In this document: positions 39,601 to 48,414 of the stretch, piece after piece
How the letters are laid out: the number at the start of each line of letters is the position of its first letter
How positions within the stretch are numbered: the first letter of the stretch is position 1
Assembly (NCBI GenBank): GCA_946188105.1
Contig: CAMHTQ010000003.1
Location: 1-64,000 of the forward strand
Source of the DNA: an uncultured Alphaproteobacteria bacterium
Lineage (GTDB): Bacteria > Pseudomonadota > Alphaproteobacteria > Rs-D84
Direction: 5' to 3'
DNA: 64,000 nucleotides
Notes under the pieces: generated by a model
Told to the model about the DNA's origin: nothing
Database searches by the model: none
What the model saw: the letters and a program-made list of their open reading frames with translations, nothing else
Made by a program: the position numbers and the translations under genes

Positions 39601-42286
39601 TGTTGCCGTTGATAGTGGATATTATGCACACGAGGCTACATTTGCATATGGCGAAACAGGAAATCAACAGGCTTTACAAGCATGTACTGGGGCGACATAT
39701 CGTGATGCGAATAACGAATGCGTTGCATGTCCGACTGGGTATAATTACAATACTGACGATGGCAAAACATCTGTGTCACAATGCCAAATTCATTGTAATG
39801 CTGGTTATTACTTGGCCAGGGCTGGAAATTCCAGTTGTTCCGAGGTTGGCGACGGATATTATTCGTCTGCTGAAACATTGAATTATGGTTCAATCAGTGT
39901 TCGTACACGATGTTCAAACCCCGAAGAAAGAACTGGTACACTGACGGCAACCAGTGCCGATCAATGTTCGTTGTTATGTACAGATGCAACATATTTTGAT
40001 TCAAACACAAAACGTTGTGTTGCGTGTCCAACGGGTTATACCGCACATATAATATCTGGTAAAACATCTGCATCGCAATGTCAAATTTCATGTCCGGCAG
40101 GAACATATTTGGCGGTGGCGGGCGACACCAGTTGTATTCCTGTGGGTATTGGATATTGGGCGGCGGCATCCACAGTAAATTATGGTTCAACCAGCAGCCG
40201 AACAGCATGTCCAAATGGACAGATTACAAGTTCAAATAATTCAGGCAGTGCGTCCGCATGTTTGGCGGTGTGTACGGGTGCGACATATCGTAATGCGAAT
40301 AACGAATGTGTTGCATGTCCATCAGGATATGTAGATAATACCGATACAGGCAAAACATCAATCAATCAATGTCAACACCGCTGTAATGCTGGTACATATA
40401 TGACAAAATATACACCTGTTGAATATATTCAGGGTGATGGATCAAAAACATTCGTTGATACTAATTATTCTATTACATCAAATCAAGTGAAGATTAAATT
40501 GGTTGTCGGAACACGAAACACAACGACAGGCGACGTCGGTAATTTCTTTGGTAATCTATATGAACTTGGTGGTATCAGTGCTAATTATAAATCCAATGTG
40601 TTTGGTCTGTGGATGCGTCATAGCAATAATAATGGTGCCAAGGCCCCAAGTGCAACTATGACATTTACAGCCGATAGTAAATATACAATCGAGTATAACG
40701 TTACAACCAATGGAACCGCAACTGGAACAATATCTGTTAATGGTGCAAATCCCCCAGGAAAAAAACAGGTAGCAAGTTCCAGATTTAATGGCGAAGATAA
40801 TACATTTAAGCTGTTTTCCAATGGTGGTGCATATATTGATGAAAATGGCAATGTTGTTTCGAATCGTTGGGGCGATAAGTTATTTAACGGTAATATATAT
40901 TCATTAAAGTTGTGGGATGGCGGGACCACAGATGCATATTTGAAATTAGATTTGATTCCTGTGCGTCGTTATGATGGTGTTTTAGGGTTCTATAATCGTG
41001 TAAACAGTGAATTTTATCCTAATTCTGGTAAGGGCAATTTTGGATCTGCGACATGCACTGTGGATATCGAGGATGCCAGTGATGTATGTGACCAAATTTC
41101 CGCATGCAGTCCTGTGGGTTACGGGTATTATATAGGTGAAAATTATACAAACTATGGATCCGATGGTGTTCGCAACCAATGTCCAAATGGTGCTGGGACC
41201 ATTGAAAATAACGCCCCAATAAATAATGCAGGCAGTATTTATAAATGCGAAGGTATAGAACCATGTACCGGGGCAACATATCCTAATTATACAACGGGTA
41301 TATGTACACCATGTCCAACGGGATATGATGCGGATACCAGTGATAACAAAGAATCTATCAGCCAATGTAAAATACATTGTAATGATGGTTATTATTTGCT
41401 GGAAGAATATGATTCATCATGTACCGCCGCCGATGTTGGATATTATGTTGCGGCATCTGATATAAAATATGGCGAAATCAATGAACCATTTATATGTACC
41501 AATGCCCCAGGACACAGTGTGTATTCTGGAAATGCGGCAACAAATAATTGTCCTTGGGTTTGTGATGCCAAATATTATGCCGATGGTGATACGTGTACTG
41601 ATCCGGGTGCCGGATATTATTCTGGGGATGGCGAAAATGCACGTCATGCATGTACAAACGAGATACCAACGCACAGTTCATACAGTGGTTCTGCATCCAC
41701 AGATAATTGCCCATGGACTTGCGATACAGAATATAAAGAAAGTAATGGGCAATGCGTTAACACTATATGTGTTGGTGCAACATATCTTGATGATGGTGAA
41801 TGTGTTGCATGTCCAACGGGATATATTGCAAATACGGCATCTGGAAAAACATCAGTAAATGAATGTCAGTTGGTTTGTCCGGGTGGAACATATATGGCAA
41901 CAGCAAACCGAGAAACATGTAATGATGTTGGCGCGGGTTATTGGGCGGCAGAAAGTGTTGTAAATTATGGTTCAACCAGTTCTAAAAACGCATGTTCATC
42001 GGGATTGACCACCGTTGGATATGGGCATGGTGCAGACGAATCAGGCGATTGTGGTCGCATATTGCATGTTGGAAATTATGTTATTTATGCAAAAAGTACA
42101 AAGCCAACAATACCGGCAATAAATATTCAACCAGAAAATAGTTCTGTGTATTATGTCGGGGTCAGCAATACCGATCATACATTGACACCATTGCATGTTA
42201 CCCAGGGTGATTTACAATACACCGCATTTGACGACAGTATTTTGTACGGAGAACGCGATTTCCATACGAACACGCGTATTGAATAG
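36635..42286 (+). CDS. Giant secreted surface protein with DUF285 and Cys-rich repeats
   Basis: 1883 residues. Signal peptide 1-25 (cleaved after VAFA). Three modules of about 300 residues follow (about 30-310, 315-610, 620-930), each with a beta-rich front (VDCGDGG or VDWGDG) and DUF285/BspA-like leucine-rich repeats (FKGCTNLTSIP, MFSSAFEGCTGL). Then Cys-rich repeats with CxGATY and CPxGY blocks (about 930-1255), a LamG/concanavalin-like domain (about 1258-1470), more Cys-rich repeats to about 1800, and an 80-residue tail. There is no membrane anchor or autotransporter barrel. It is probably an exposed adhesin-type protein; the export route beyond Sec is unknown. Confidence 0.8.
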   Translation: MKKLGIAFSFAIFMLATVFTGVAFADCPANKIDVTGNGTQCEASKFEVTTTNLAAGGSLKFDLSAKGTFYVDCGDGGTLSGTGASGKTISKSTNISVTYTCTWASAGAHTIRFGGVATQYASVGLDISSSKAAISFDTLLSGNASKIASVSGSLPELFPQLGTDANQIPQFINTFKGATSMTSIPSTLFDGYTGGDNADFMFYGTFSGCTGLTAMPEKLFGTITTPADSMFSQTFEGCKSMSGYIPPSTFAGLISSGSPSATTLWYDTFEDTALATTCPSSIPQYITGYEGNSNNTTWNGVVSCGCAPAARLEGGACHCDTFTLTTTPLTANYEMSFMMSAAGMFGVDWGDGTPIETINRTNNTDSATTYSHTYTSAGTYTIGLCGTSTAYHIPGTADKPPVTDSTISFSTTSKNKIASIGGRLGALFPTLNNGATDTDFPRFYKTFQECTAITSIPEDLFVGVTGFAKDMFRETFDRCSGITTIPSNLFSGAYGGAKFMFRSVFNLCTSLTEMPEDLFKNITNAYEGQFKYAFYGDTAMSGYIPPSTFGGLIANGSPTATNMWQEAFTGGTTLATSCDGFTGTTEFTTGYKSLWNNKVSCQPMTCPSGKMLINGICDDPAFTITTTSNTTELKISMSAKGTFYIDCGDGGTLSGSSNSGVSGTQITRGNVSTVVYSCTWETGGPHTIKFGGHAIEYGTDPAITFWRSGNGTQANVASVTGSLSSLFPQLGTDSGQLPVFMNVFKGCTNLTSIPAGIFTGITDGVQNMFSSAFEGCTGLTAIPNGLFSGLQTGAPDMFANTFNGCTSLTTIPSNMFGNISNGESSLFYGAFKNCSNITSIPADLFSKITNAATFMFSETFNGCTNLSGYIPPTTFAGLIANNSPTATDMWFNTFTDTNVATSCASFTDMRQYTTHYETAWNGKVSCEETPNKCKGATYYDENNPDADSNGCVECPSGYTYNTDNAKESVNQCEIHCNFGTYVATAGGTCVAVDSGYYAHEATFAYGETGNQQALQACTGATYRDANNECVACPTGYNYNTDDGKTSVSQCQIHCNAGYYLARAGNSSCSEVGDGYYSSAETLNYGSISVRTRCSNPEERTGTLTATSADQCSLLCTDATYFDSNTKRCVACPTGYTAHIISGKTSASQCQISCPAGTYLAVAGDTSCIPVGIGYWAAASTVNYGSTSSRTACPNGQITSSNNSGSASACLAVCTGATYRNANNECVACPSGYVDNTDTGKTSINQCQHRCNAGTYMTKYTPVEYIQGDGSKTFVDTNYSITSNQVKIKLVVGTRNTTTGDVGNFFGNLYELGGISANYKSNVFGLWMRHSNNNGAKAPSATMTFTADSKYTIEYNVTTNGTATGTISVNGANPPGKKQVASSRFNGEDNTFKLFSNGGAYIDENGNVVSNRWGDKLFNGNIYSLKLWDGGTTDAYLKLDLIPVRRYDGVLGFYNRVNSEFYPNSGKGNFGSATCTVDIEDASDVCDQISACSPVGYGYYIGENYTNYGSDGVRNQCPNGAGTIENNAPINNAGSIYKCEGIEPCTGATYPNYTTGICTPCPTGYDADTSDNKESISQCKIHCNDGYYLLEEYDSSCTAADVGYYVAASDIKYGEINEPFICTNAPGHSVYSGNAATNNCPWVCDAKYYADGDTCTDPGAGYYSGDGENARHACTNEIPTHSSYSGSASTDNCPWTCDTEYKESNGQCVNTICVGATYLDDGECVACPTGYIANTASGKTSVNECQLVCPGGTYMATANRETCNDVGAGYWAAESVVNYGSTSSKNACSSGLTTVGYGHGADESGDCGRILHVGNYVIYAKSTKPTIPAINIQPENSSVYYVGVSNTDHTLTPLHVTQGDLQYTAFDDSILYGERDFHTNTRIE
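36770..39420 (+). repeat. Three tandem DUF285-type modules
   Basis: Each unit repeats the order xTFYVDCGDGG, HTIRFGG, ASVSGSLPELFPQLGTD, MTSIP and SGYIPPSTFAGLI. Units begin near 36770, 37600 and 38500. The second has diverged (DWGDG; no LSG loop). Suggests in-gene duplication. Confidence 0.75.
39430..41960 (+). repeat. Cys-rich GATY/CPxGY repeats
   Basis: At least six units of the form CxGATYxD...C-x-x-CPxGYxxNT...GKTSxxQC...C, near 39435, 39690, 39975, 40270, 41265 and 41770. Each contains about eight cysteines and resembles an EGF/GCC2-GCC3-like disulfide module. A lectin-like domain (40410-41050) splits the run. Confidence 0.7.
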
Positions 42287-42344
42287 TAAAAAAAATATCA
42301 CGAAATGTGATACGAATTTTCAGCATAAATAGATGAATAGGAAT

Positions 42345-42659
42345 TTATTCTAACCAGATTGTTGCACGAGTATCGCTGGTTGTGGCACCAACGGGGATTG
42401 TAACCTCGGACTTTGATACGGTAACCGTTCCATTACTGGCGGTAACATTTGAAACAATTGGACCAGAACCAGATTCAACAACATTCGAAGATGTTAATTT
42501 ATCTTGCTTTACCGAATTCATAGAAGAATATGCACCATCCACATAAGATACAGCCGCAACGACAGCCGCCTTGTTTATTGCCAACTGTTGCTCGTCCCCT
42601 GTGGCAAACGCGGGGAAAACCAAGGTCAGTGCGGTAAAGATGCAAATTATCTCTCTCAT
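42345..42659 (-). CDS. Small secreted protein (stalk-like family member 1)
   Basis: 104 residues from the ATG at 42659. Signal peptide MREIICIFTALTLVFPAFA, then AAVVAAVSYVDGAYSSMNSVKQDKL, a motif shared in form with the next two genes. The C-terminal part is beta-rich (VSNVTASNGTVTVSKSEV). No ribosome site is clear. It is convergent with the giant surface protein gene. Confidence 0.55.
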   Translation of the reverse strand: MREIICIFTALTLVFPAFATGDEQQLAINKAAVVAAVSYVDGAYSSMNSVKQDKLTSSNVVESGSGPIVSNVTASNGTVTVSKSEVTIPVGATTSDTRATIWLE

Positions 42660-42750
42660 ATTTAATAAAAAAGGTCTGGAAATTTTACCACATATTATTA
42701 TACACAATATTGATAAAATTGTCCAGACCCAAAATTAATTTTTTTTATTA

Positions 42751-43767
42751 TTATGGGTTAGCTGGTTCAGCATATGTTGCACCTACGATGCTTGCTGTAA
42801 TTTCTGCTGTACCAGTTGTTTCTGTACCCCATGTGGTAACCGTAGGAACAGTTCCAGAAATTGTGGAATTTGTAATTGTTTGGGTTACGCCTGTCTTTTT
42901 AGCATAATCTGTAAGATCGCTTGCTTGTAATGCTGAATCTGCTAAATCCAAAGAATCTTGAACAGCTTGTTCTAATTTTGCTTTTGTAACCTGTTTATCA
43001 TCGATATTTGCAGTTTTAACTGAACCAGCTGCAGAAGAGATATAATCTGTGCTTGCAGTAAATGCGGCAGAACCCAAACCATGAACAGCCACATCTGTGC
43101 CATCAACACTGATTGTACCGTTTGCTGTACCTTCATCGATATCAGCTGCTTGTAATGCACTACCCGCTGTTCCTGCAACTTCATCGATAGCAGCTTGGAT
43201 GGTTTCTGCTGTCAATCCAGATGTTGTATTATCATATGTACCGCCAGCGGCATTATTTGTAACAGCTGTTGTTATGACACCTGTGCCAGTGGCTGACAAG
43301 TTACTTAAATCTTTATCTGCTGCGTTACCTGCTGTTCCTGCAACTTCATCGATAGCACCTTGGATGGTTGTTGCTGTCAATCCAGATGTTGTATTTGAAT
43401 ATGTACCACCAGCGGCATTATTTGTAACAGCTGTTGTTATGACACCTGTACCAGTTTCTGACAAATTACTTAAATCTTGGTTTGCTGCGTTGGCTGCTGT
43501 TTCTGCAACTTTATTAACTGCTTTGATTGTTGCATTATATGCACCTTTCACATAGCCAGCTGTTGCAAGGTTAGCATCGTTATCGCCTTCCACTGCTAAA
43601 GCATATTTTGGTTCTACATTCGTTGTAACAGTTGCAGCTGCTTGTGCAGGGTTTGCAGCCGAGGCGGCTGTAGGACTGCCGGCTACTGGATCTCCGGTTG
43701 CTGCGTTTGCGGCAAATGGTAATACAGCCAATGCTGCAATCACAGATATATTTAAAAGTTTTTTCAT
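42751..43767 (-). CDS. Secreted repeat protein (stalk-like family member 2)
   Basis: 338 residues. Signal peptide ends at AANA. AGYVKGAYNATIKAVNKVAE is the family motif. Two near-identical repeats of about 55 residues follow (DLSNLSxTGTGVITTAVTNN, then AAGGTYxNTTSGLTAxTIQ). The composition (Ala, Thr, Asn, Gly) and the AIDEVAGTAG helices resemble stalks of trimeric adhesins or tail fibres. There is no C-terminal anchor. The end is TYAEPANP, close in form to the other members' ends. Confidence 0.65.
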   Translation of the reverse strand: MKKLLNISVIAALAVLPFAANAATGDPVAGSPTAASAANPAQAAATVTTNVEPKYALAVEGDNDANLATAGYVKGAYNATIKAVNKVAETAANAANQDLSNLSETGTGVITTAVTNNAAGGTYSNTTSGLTATTIQGAIDEVAGTAGNAADKDLSNLSATGTGVITTAVTNNAAGGTYDNTTSGLTAETIQAAIDEVAGTAGSALQAADIDEGTANGTISVDGTDVAVHGLGSAAFTASTDYISSAAGSVKTANIDDKQVTKAKLEQAVQDSLDLADSALQASDLTDYAKKTGVTQTITNSTISGTVPTVTTWGTETTGTAEITASIVGATYAEPANP

Positions 43768-43861
43768 TCTCGTTCTCCTGTTGTTTGTTTTGTTATTCGA
43801 TTACATTATATCATAAAAAGGGATGCTTTAAAACAATATAATGCATTATTTTGAATTTTTT

Positions 43862-44446
43862 TTATGGGTTTGTTAAAAATCCTGGATCCCAACTATCTTC
43901 TACCTCGATTGGCGCCCATGTTCCGTTGCCTTGGTCATCTACTTGATAAGTATAAGAACCCGCAGCTGGATCTGATATATCTAATCCGATTGATGCAGGA
44001 TCACCATTGGCCCCTGGGGTGATTTTGATACCAGTGCCGTCTGTATAGTTATTGGTTTCAACACTATCAACTGCGTCCTTTAATTCCTTGATTGCCCCAG
44101 TTACAGTTCCTGCCTGTGTTCCCATTGCGGTATTACCGATTTTGTCTTGCAAAGTTTCAACATCGCCCAGCAAACCACTGCCTGGGGTTTGACCGACACT
44201 TTCACTGCCAATTGCGGTTTGTAAATCGCCAACGTTTATCAAGCCGCCGTTTCCGTCACTCAAAGCATTTTGTAAGTTTTTCACAGCGCCGTTTGATGTG
44301 CCGTTTGCAACCTTGTACACATGTTTCAATCCAGCATCCACATAGCCCTTGGTCGTTAATGCCGACTCACTGGCATCGGTAGCATACGCGGACAATGAAA
44401 ACATTGATACTGATGCAACCAAACCATAAAAAACACCTTTTTTCAT
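43862..44446 (-). CDS. Secreted protein (stalk-like family member 3)
   Basis: 194 residues. Signal peptide ends at AYA. ALTTKGYVDAGLKHVYKVANG is the family motif. Helical and beta segments follow, and the end is SWDPGFLTNP. It is 94 nt upstream of member 2 on the same strand, so the two are likely co-expressed. Confidence 0.6.
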   Translation of the reverse strand: MKKGVFYGLVASVSMFSLSAYATDASESALTTKGYVDAGLKHVYKVANGTSNGAVKNLQNALSDGNGGLINVGDLQTAIGSESVGQTPGSGLLGDVETLQDKIGNTAMGTQAGTVTGAIKELKDAVDSVETNNYTDGTGIKITPGANGDPASIGLDISDPAAGSYTYQVDDQGNGTWAPIEVEDSWDPGFLTNP

Positions 44447-44495
44447 CTGCTTTTGCTCCTCTCTTTTTTGTTTTTCTTTTTTGTTTATCCTTTAA

Positions 44496-45191
44496 TTATG
44501 GTTGGACCTTTGGTTCATCCAGAAACCTGGGGTCAAAATCTTTGACTATACTTATATTAGATAACTGGCTGATGATTGGTTCCAAGTCGGTTAATTCCAC
44601 CGCCTGAATCCGCTCATTTAAATCATCCAGTTCCGCATTTATATCATCCACCGCGTCAGGCAAAGATGCATATTCCGATGTTAAACCGATTGTCGAATCG
44701 TCAATGCTGATTCCATCGCCAGCGGCCAAGATATCTTGTTTATTTGACATTTCTGATTCCAAAACCAGAACGCGTTGTGCCAAATCAGATTTGTTGGATG
44801 TTGATATGACATTTCCTGAAAGTTTCGAACTGAGTGATAAATCAGATTTGTTTCCATTTCCACCGTTTGATTGACCATCGCTGTTTGCCGTCAGTTTTGC
44901 ACCAATGTTTTTTACAATGTTACTGTGCAACCCTGGTAAACGTGGTGATGTCGCAGAATTTAATGTTGTGGCGGTATTTGAATCCCTGTTTTGCGATGAC
45001 AAACTTAAAGTATTTGCAGATGGAGTTGTTGTTGTAAGCTTTATCATTGATTGTTTTGTAACATCGCCCGAGGCATCATTGTTCGCGATTCCGCCAATTT
45101 TCTTGATAGTAGATGCGGCCGTCGAGGGATATGATAACAATCCCCCCGTTACCAACAAAAGCACAAAAAATGCCACGTGTTTACGCAACAA
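44496..45191 (-). CDS. Secreted protein (stalk-like family member 4), TTG start
   Basis: 231 residues. The best start is TTG at 45191, since AGGGAG lies just upstream and the signal peptide (MLRKHVAFFVLLLVTGGLLS) then begins with basic residues; a GTG 15 nt inside is possible. SNKQDILAAGDGISID and DDINAELDDLNERIQAVE (coiled-coil-like) are fibre-type motifs. The end FDPRFLDEP matches member 3's WDPGFLTNP in form. Confidence 0.6.
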   Translation of the reverse strand: MLRKHVAFFVLLLVTGGLLSYPSTAASTIKKIGGIANNDASGDVTKQSMIKLTTTTPSANTLSLSSQNRDSNTATTLNSATSPRLPGLHSNIVKNIGAKLTANSDGQSNGGNGNKSDLSLSSKLSGNVISTSNKSDLAQRVLVLESEMSNKQDILAAGDGISIDDSTIGLTSEYASLPDAVDDINAELDDLNERIQAVELTDLEPIISQLSNISIVKDFDPRFLDEPKVQP

Positions 45192-45419
45192 CGCTCCCTC
45201 TTTTTGACATTATTATATCATAAAAAAGGGTGCGAGACAAAACGGGGGGCAACAAATTTTTCAAAATTTTACACTTGACTTTTTAATTTTTTGTTCTGGA
45301 TCCCTTGATTTCACAGGTGTATCGAAAAAAAATAAATTTCATTTTTTATAATTTGTTTTTCGAACCGTTTTAGTGTATTATTATAGTGACTTTTATTCTT
45401 AAATCTTAAGGAAAGCGAG

Positions 45420-46097
45420 ATGAAAAAAATTATTTTCTTGGCTGGTGCAATGTTTATTACAAATGCCGCTGTGGCTCAGACCACTTATTATGCGTCTGTA
45501 AAGCTAGGATTGGGTGATGCCACCCTGTATGTCGATGGTGATACCACAATGGGCGAATATTTAGAAGATATTTTGGGCCCAGGGTACACATATAATGGCC
45601 GCGGAACAACATGGGAATTTTCGCCTGCGTTGGGTCTGGATTGGTCGCCAAACAGAATGTACACAAAACACAATCCTTTTAGTTGGTTCCATTTAAGATT
45701 AGAGGGCGAGTTCGGTTATAATAATTACCGCGAGAAAGGAAATTTAAAATACAATTTCACAGTTACTGATAAAATTACTATGAAAATGGATCAGTTTTTC
45801 ATGCTGGCCAATGGTTATGCGGATTTTCATATAAATGATGTTATTCCTTATGTCGGATTGGGACTGGGATACAGTTTTGGTACACAAGAATTAACCAGTG
45901 TTGATACTAACAATATCGAAACCAGCGATTTTGTTAATGACAAGGGTATTATTTATGCGTTGCATTTGGGTGTTGCATTTAAATACTCTGAAATCACAAC
46001 TGTTGATTTGGGATACAGAAGAGTTTACGCGCCATCCGATGACAATGGTATGAATGTATTTGGCTCATTCAGATTGGGCGGACGTTTCCGTATCTAA
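45420..46097 (+). CDS. Outer membrane beta-barrel protein
   Basis: 225 residues. Signal peptide ends at AVAQ. The mature protein alternates hydrophobic residues in eight predicted strands, with MLANGYADFHINDVIPYVGLGLGYSFG and ending in FGSFRLGGRFRI with an aromatic/hydrophobic last strand. This matches the small OmpA/surface-antigen barrels of Alphaproteobacteria. No periplasmic domain. AAGGAAAG precedes the ATG. Confidence 0.8.
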   Translation: MKKIIFLAGAMFITNAAVAQTTYYASVKLGLGDATLYVDGDTTMGEYLEDILGPGYTYNGRGTTWEFSPALGLDWSPNRMYTKHNPFSWFHLRLEGEFGYNNYREKGNLKYNFTVTDKITMKMDQFFMLANGYADFHINDVIPYVGLGLGYSFGTQELTSVDTNNIETSDFVNDKGIIYALHLGVAFKYSEITTVDLGYRRVYAPSDDNGMNVFGSFRLGGRFRI

Positions 46098-46117
46098 AAT
46101 TTTTTAGGATTTTAATC

Positions 46118-46873
46118 TTATTTCTTTTTGAATAACACAGATGGGCGGTGGCCGGAACCTGTGCGCATTTTTTCGGTTGCAACAACCTTGTTCGCAATTG
46201 TGCGTCTGAATGCCGCAGGTATCAGTTTGCGTCCCAAAATTATTTCATAAACCTGTTGCAATTCACCCAGTGTGAATTCGCGTGGCATCATATCAAATAC
46301 TATATCAGTATATTCGATTTTATTGCGCAGACGTTCGATTCCTGTTTTGATAATTTTTGCATGGTCGAATGCCAAATCTTTATCGGTCAAAATCAAATCG
46401 TCAGATGTCAGCAATAATTTTCCGTCAGCCAATTCTATATCAAACCATTGCACATCGTGAGAGCCAGAATAATGTAAATTAGCCTTGTTTATCAATGCCA
46501 TATGCGCAATCGAAAACACACGTGTTCGTGGATCACGATCAATATCATCAAACGTATATAATTGTTCCAGATATATACCACCAACAACGCCCGCCTTGGA
46601 TCGCAAAAGTCTGTGTGCCGCATCCAATGCAGTTTCTTGCATACCGATAAAACCACCAGGAATACTCCATTTATCAATATCTGGGTAATCATCGCGACGA
46701 ACCAATAATACACTAAACGACTTTTTATCTGTGCGACGCCAATTTTCTGCAACATTGTTTGATACAGAAAATACTAACACATTTACAGCCACGGACGGTC
46801 TGTCAAATTTAGTAACATCATAGTCGGCCAAAAATTCGGATTCAGATGAATATCGTTTTGGTTTGTTTGTCAT
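46118..46873 (-). CDS. nrtR: NrtR-type Nudix/wHTH repressor of NAD metabolism
   Basis: 251 residues. The N-terminal Nudix fold (about 25-165) has a degenerate Nudix box: G73-x5-E then HRLLRSKAGV in place of REUxEExGU, so hydrolysis is unlikely and ligand sensing likely. The C-terminal winged helix is REFTLGELQQVYEIILGRKLIPAAFRRTI. NrtR proteins sense ADP-ribose or related NAD compounds and repress NAD genes. It is the last gene of the pncB-pncA-nadE operon, so it would regulate its own transcription. Confidence 0.88.
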   Translation of the reverse strand: MTNKPKRYSSESEFLADYDVTKFDRPSVAVNVLVFSVSNNVAENWRRTDKKSFSVLLVRRDDYPDIDKWSIPGGFIGMQETALDAAHRLLRSKAGVVGGIYLEQLYTFDDIDRDPRTRVFSIAHMALINKANLHYSGSHDVQWFDIELADGKLLLTSDDLILTDKDLAFDHAKIIKTGIERLRNKIEYTDIVFDMMPREFTLGELQQVYEIILGRKLIPAAFRRTIANKVVATEKMRTGSGHRPSVLFKKK

Positions 46874-46881
46874 GCCCTTTC

Positions 46882-47355
46882 CTATTTAGTTTTATACCTT
46901 TGTATTTTGGCAAGAATCAATGGCATTGTCAATTCTTTGATTTCATCCGGCCAGGTTGCTCTGTTCTTAAAGTAATCCAAAAATAGTTCTGGGGTCCATT
47001 TTTTACCATTATATGCTTTACTGGCCGCAATGGTGTCGCATACCATTTCCTTTATATATTTTTCTGGAATTGGTGCGATTTTTCCATTTGTTCTATCGAC
47101 CCAATATTCCCAATGATGTTTATTTCGGTTTGTGTGCTGTATCCAAGACACCGAATATCCATATTGTTGCTTTTCTATGTTGATTGGCGATTGGTTGCCA
47201 GCATAAAATTTAGCAAGCCGAAATTCACTGGGGCGGAATTTTGATAAATCATGTGTTAATCCCTGCCATATAAGACCATATTCCACACATTCGCAAAACA
47301 CATAGTATTTGTGTGTCATTATTTTCTTAAAATGCAGCCAGTAGTTCTTTATCAT
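46882..47355 (-). CDS. DUF5662 family protein
   Basis: 157 residues from the ATG at 47355 (AAAAGGA upstream). HTHKYYVFCEC-like start, GLTHDLSKFRPSEF, QHTNRNKHHWEYW and AASKAYNGKKWTPELFLDYF match DUF5662 as I know it, a probable metal-binding His/Asp helical fold reminiscent of HD domains. It lies between nadE and nrtR in the operon. Role unknown. Confidence 0.75.
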   Translation of the reverse strand: MIKNYWLHFKKIMTHKYYVFCECVEYGLIWQGLTHDLSKFRPSEFRLAKFYAGNQSPINIEKQQYGYSVSWIQHTNRNKHHWEYWVDRTNGKIAPIPEKYIKEMVCDTIAASKAYNGKKWTPELFLDYFKNRATWPDEIKELTMPLILAKIQRYKTK

Positions 47356-47368
47356 TTTTTTATTCCTT

Positions 47369-48412
47369 TTACCTTTCACGAACCTTTATTGCAGGTGCCA
47401 TTTGAATACGTTTAAATGCCATCGCATTGTATTGTTTTCTGATTTGTGCCATACGTTCGTCTTCATCTGGTTTACCGGCATCTATCTTTTGCAGAATTGT
47501 ATCAAGAACGGCATATTCTGGCAAGCTGTCAGTATCACGTTGATTTGGCGACAATTCTGCTGTTGGTGCACGCTGTATAATTGCACCTGGGATTTGTGGG
47601 TATAATTCTGCCATTTGATATACTTCGGTTTTATATAAATCGCCAATTGGCATTACCGCGCCACAGGTGTCACCATATAATGTACAATATCCCATTGCGG
47701 CTTCGGATTTGTTTCCACATGACAACACCATCCAATTATATTCGTTTGAATATGTCATACAGATATCGCCACGAATACGTGCCTGGATATTTTCCGTTGT
47801 AATTTTGCGTTTTGGGGTAAAAGGCAAAGTTTTTAACGCACAATCTACACGTGGCTGGATATCTATAAATTCGTGATGAATACACAGGTTATTTGCCAAT
47901 TGTTTTGCCAAATTTATGCTCAATCCCGATGTATTTTTTGTTGCCATCATAAATGTATGAACATGATCCGCACCCAAGGCTTCGGCAGACAATGCCGCAA
48001 CCAATGCAGAATCAATTCCGCCAGACAACCCAAACACAACATCGCTGAAATTACGACTGTGTACAAATTTGCGCAAGTCGGCAACCAAATTTTCTTTTAC
48101 TTTTACTATTTTATTTGTTGGACTTGTTTTATGAATTGTTACAACGTCTGAATCATAAATATAGTTTACAATATCACCAACAGTTTTGATTTTTTCAGCA
48201 GCCGTTTGTTCAATCGTTATACCAAAATATTTTTCCATATCTATAATGCACTCAACTTCATCCAAAGATTCCATGTTAAAATCAGTAGCCAAAACTGAGT
48301 CATTTGTTATTTCTTTTGGTAATGTAAGGTAAGTGCAGTATTCACATTTATCTTTAAGAATTTTATAAACTGTCTCTTGTACTTCGTTATAAGTCATTTT
48401 TTGTTGTGTCAT
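47369..48412 (-). CDS. nadE: NAD synthetase with N-terminal acyl-carrier-protein domain
   Basis: 347 residues. Residues about 5-87 align along their length with acyl carrier proteins: ESLDEVECIIDMEKYFGITI, then AAEKIKTVGDIVNYI, with Ser49 where phosphopantetheine attaches. Residues about 105-347 are an ammonia-type NadE: PP-loop LSGGIDS (129-135), and NIQARIRGDICM, SCGNKSEAAMGYCTLYGD, PTAELSPNQRDTDSLPEY. There is no glutaminase domain. It makes NAD from NaAD. The fusion is unusual, and the ATG start is supported because the ACP helices are complete. It is 2 nt downstream of pncA. Confidence 0.88.
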   Translation of the reverse strand: MTQQKMTYNEVQETVYKILKDKCEYCTYLTLPKEITNDSVLATDFNMESLDEVECIIDMEKYFGITIEQTAAEKIKTVGDIVNYIYDSDVVTIHKTSPTNKIVKVKENLVADLRKFVHSRNFSDVVFGLSGGIDSALVAALSAEALGADHVHTFMMATKNTSGLSINLAKQLANNLCIHHEFIDIQPRVDCALKTLPFTPKRKITTENIQARIRGDICMTYSNEYNWMVLSCGNKSEAAMGYCTLYGDTCGAVMPIGDLYKTEVYQMAELYPQIPGAIIQRAPTAELSPNQRDTDSLPEYAVLDTILQKIDAGKPDEDERMAQIRKQYNAMAFKRIQMAPAIKVRER

Positions 48413-48414
48413 TT

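Noticed and set aside
36841..41975. Many minus-strand and alternate frames inside the giant surface gene
   Set aside because: The gene is repetitive and Cys/Thr/Asn-rich, which leaves antisense frames open. None has a ribosome site or a recognisable domain.
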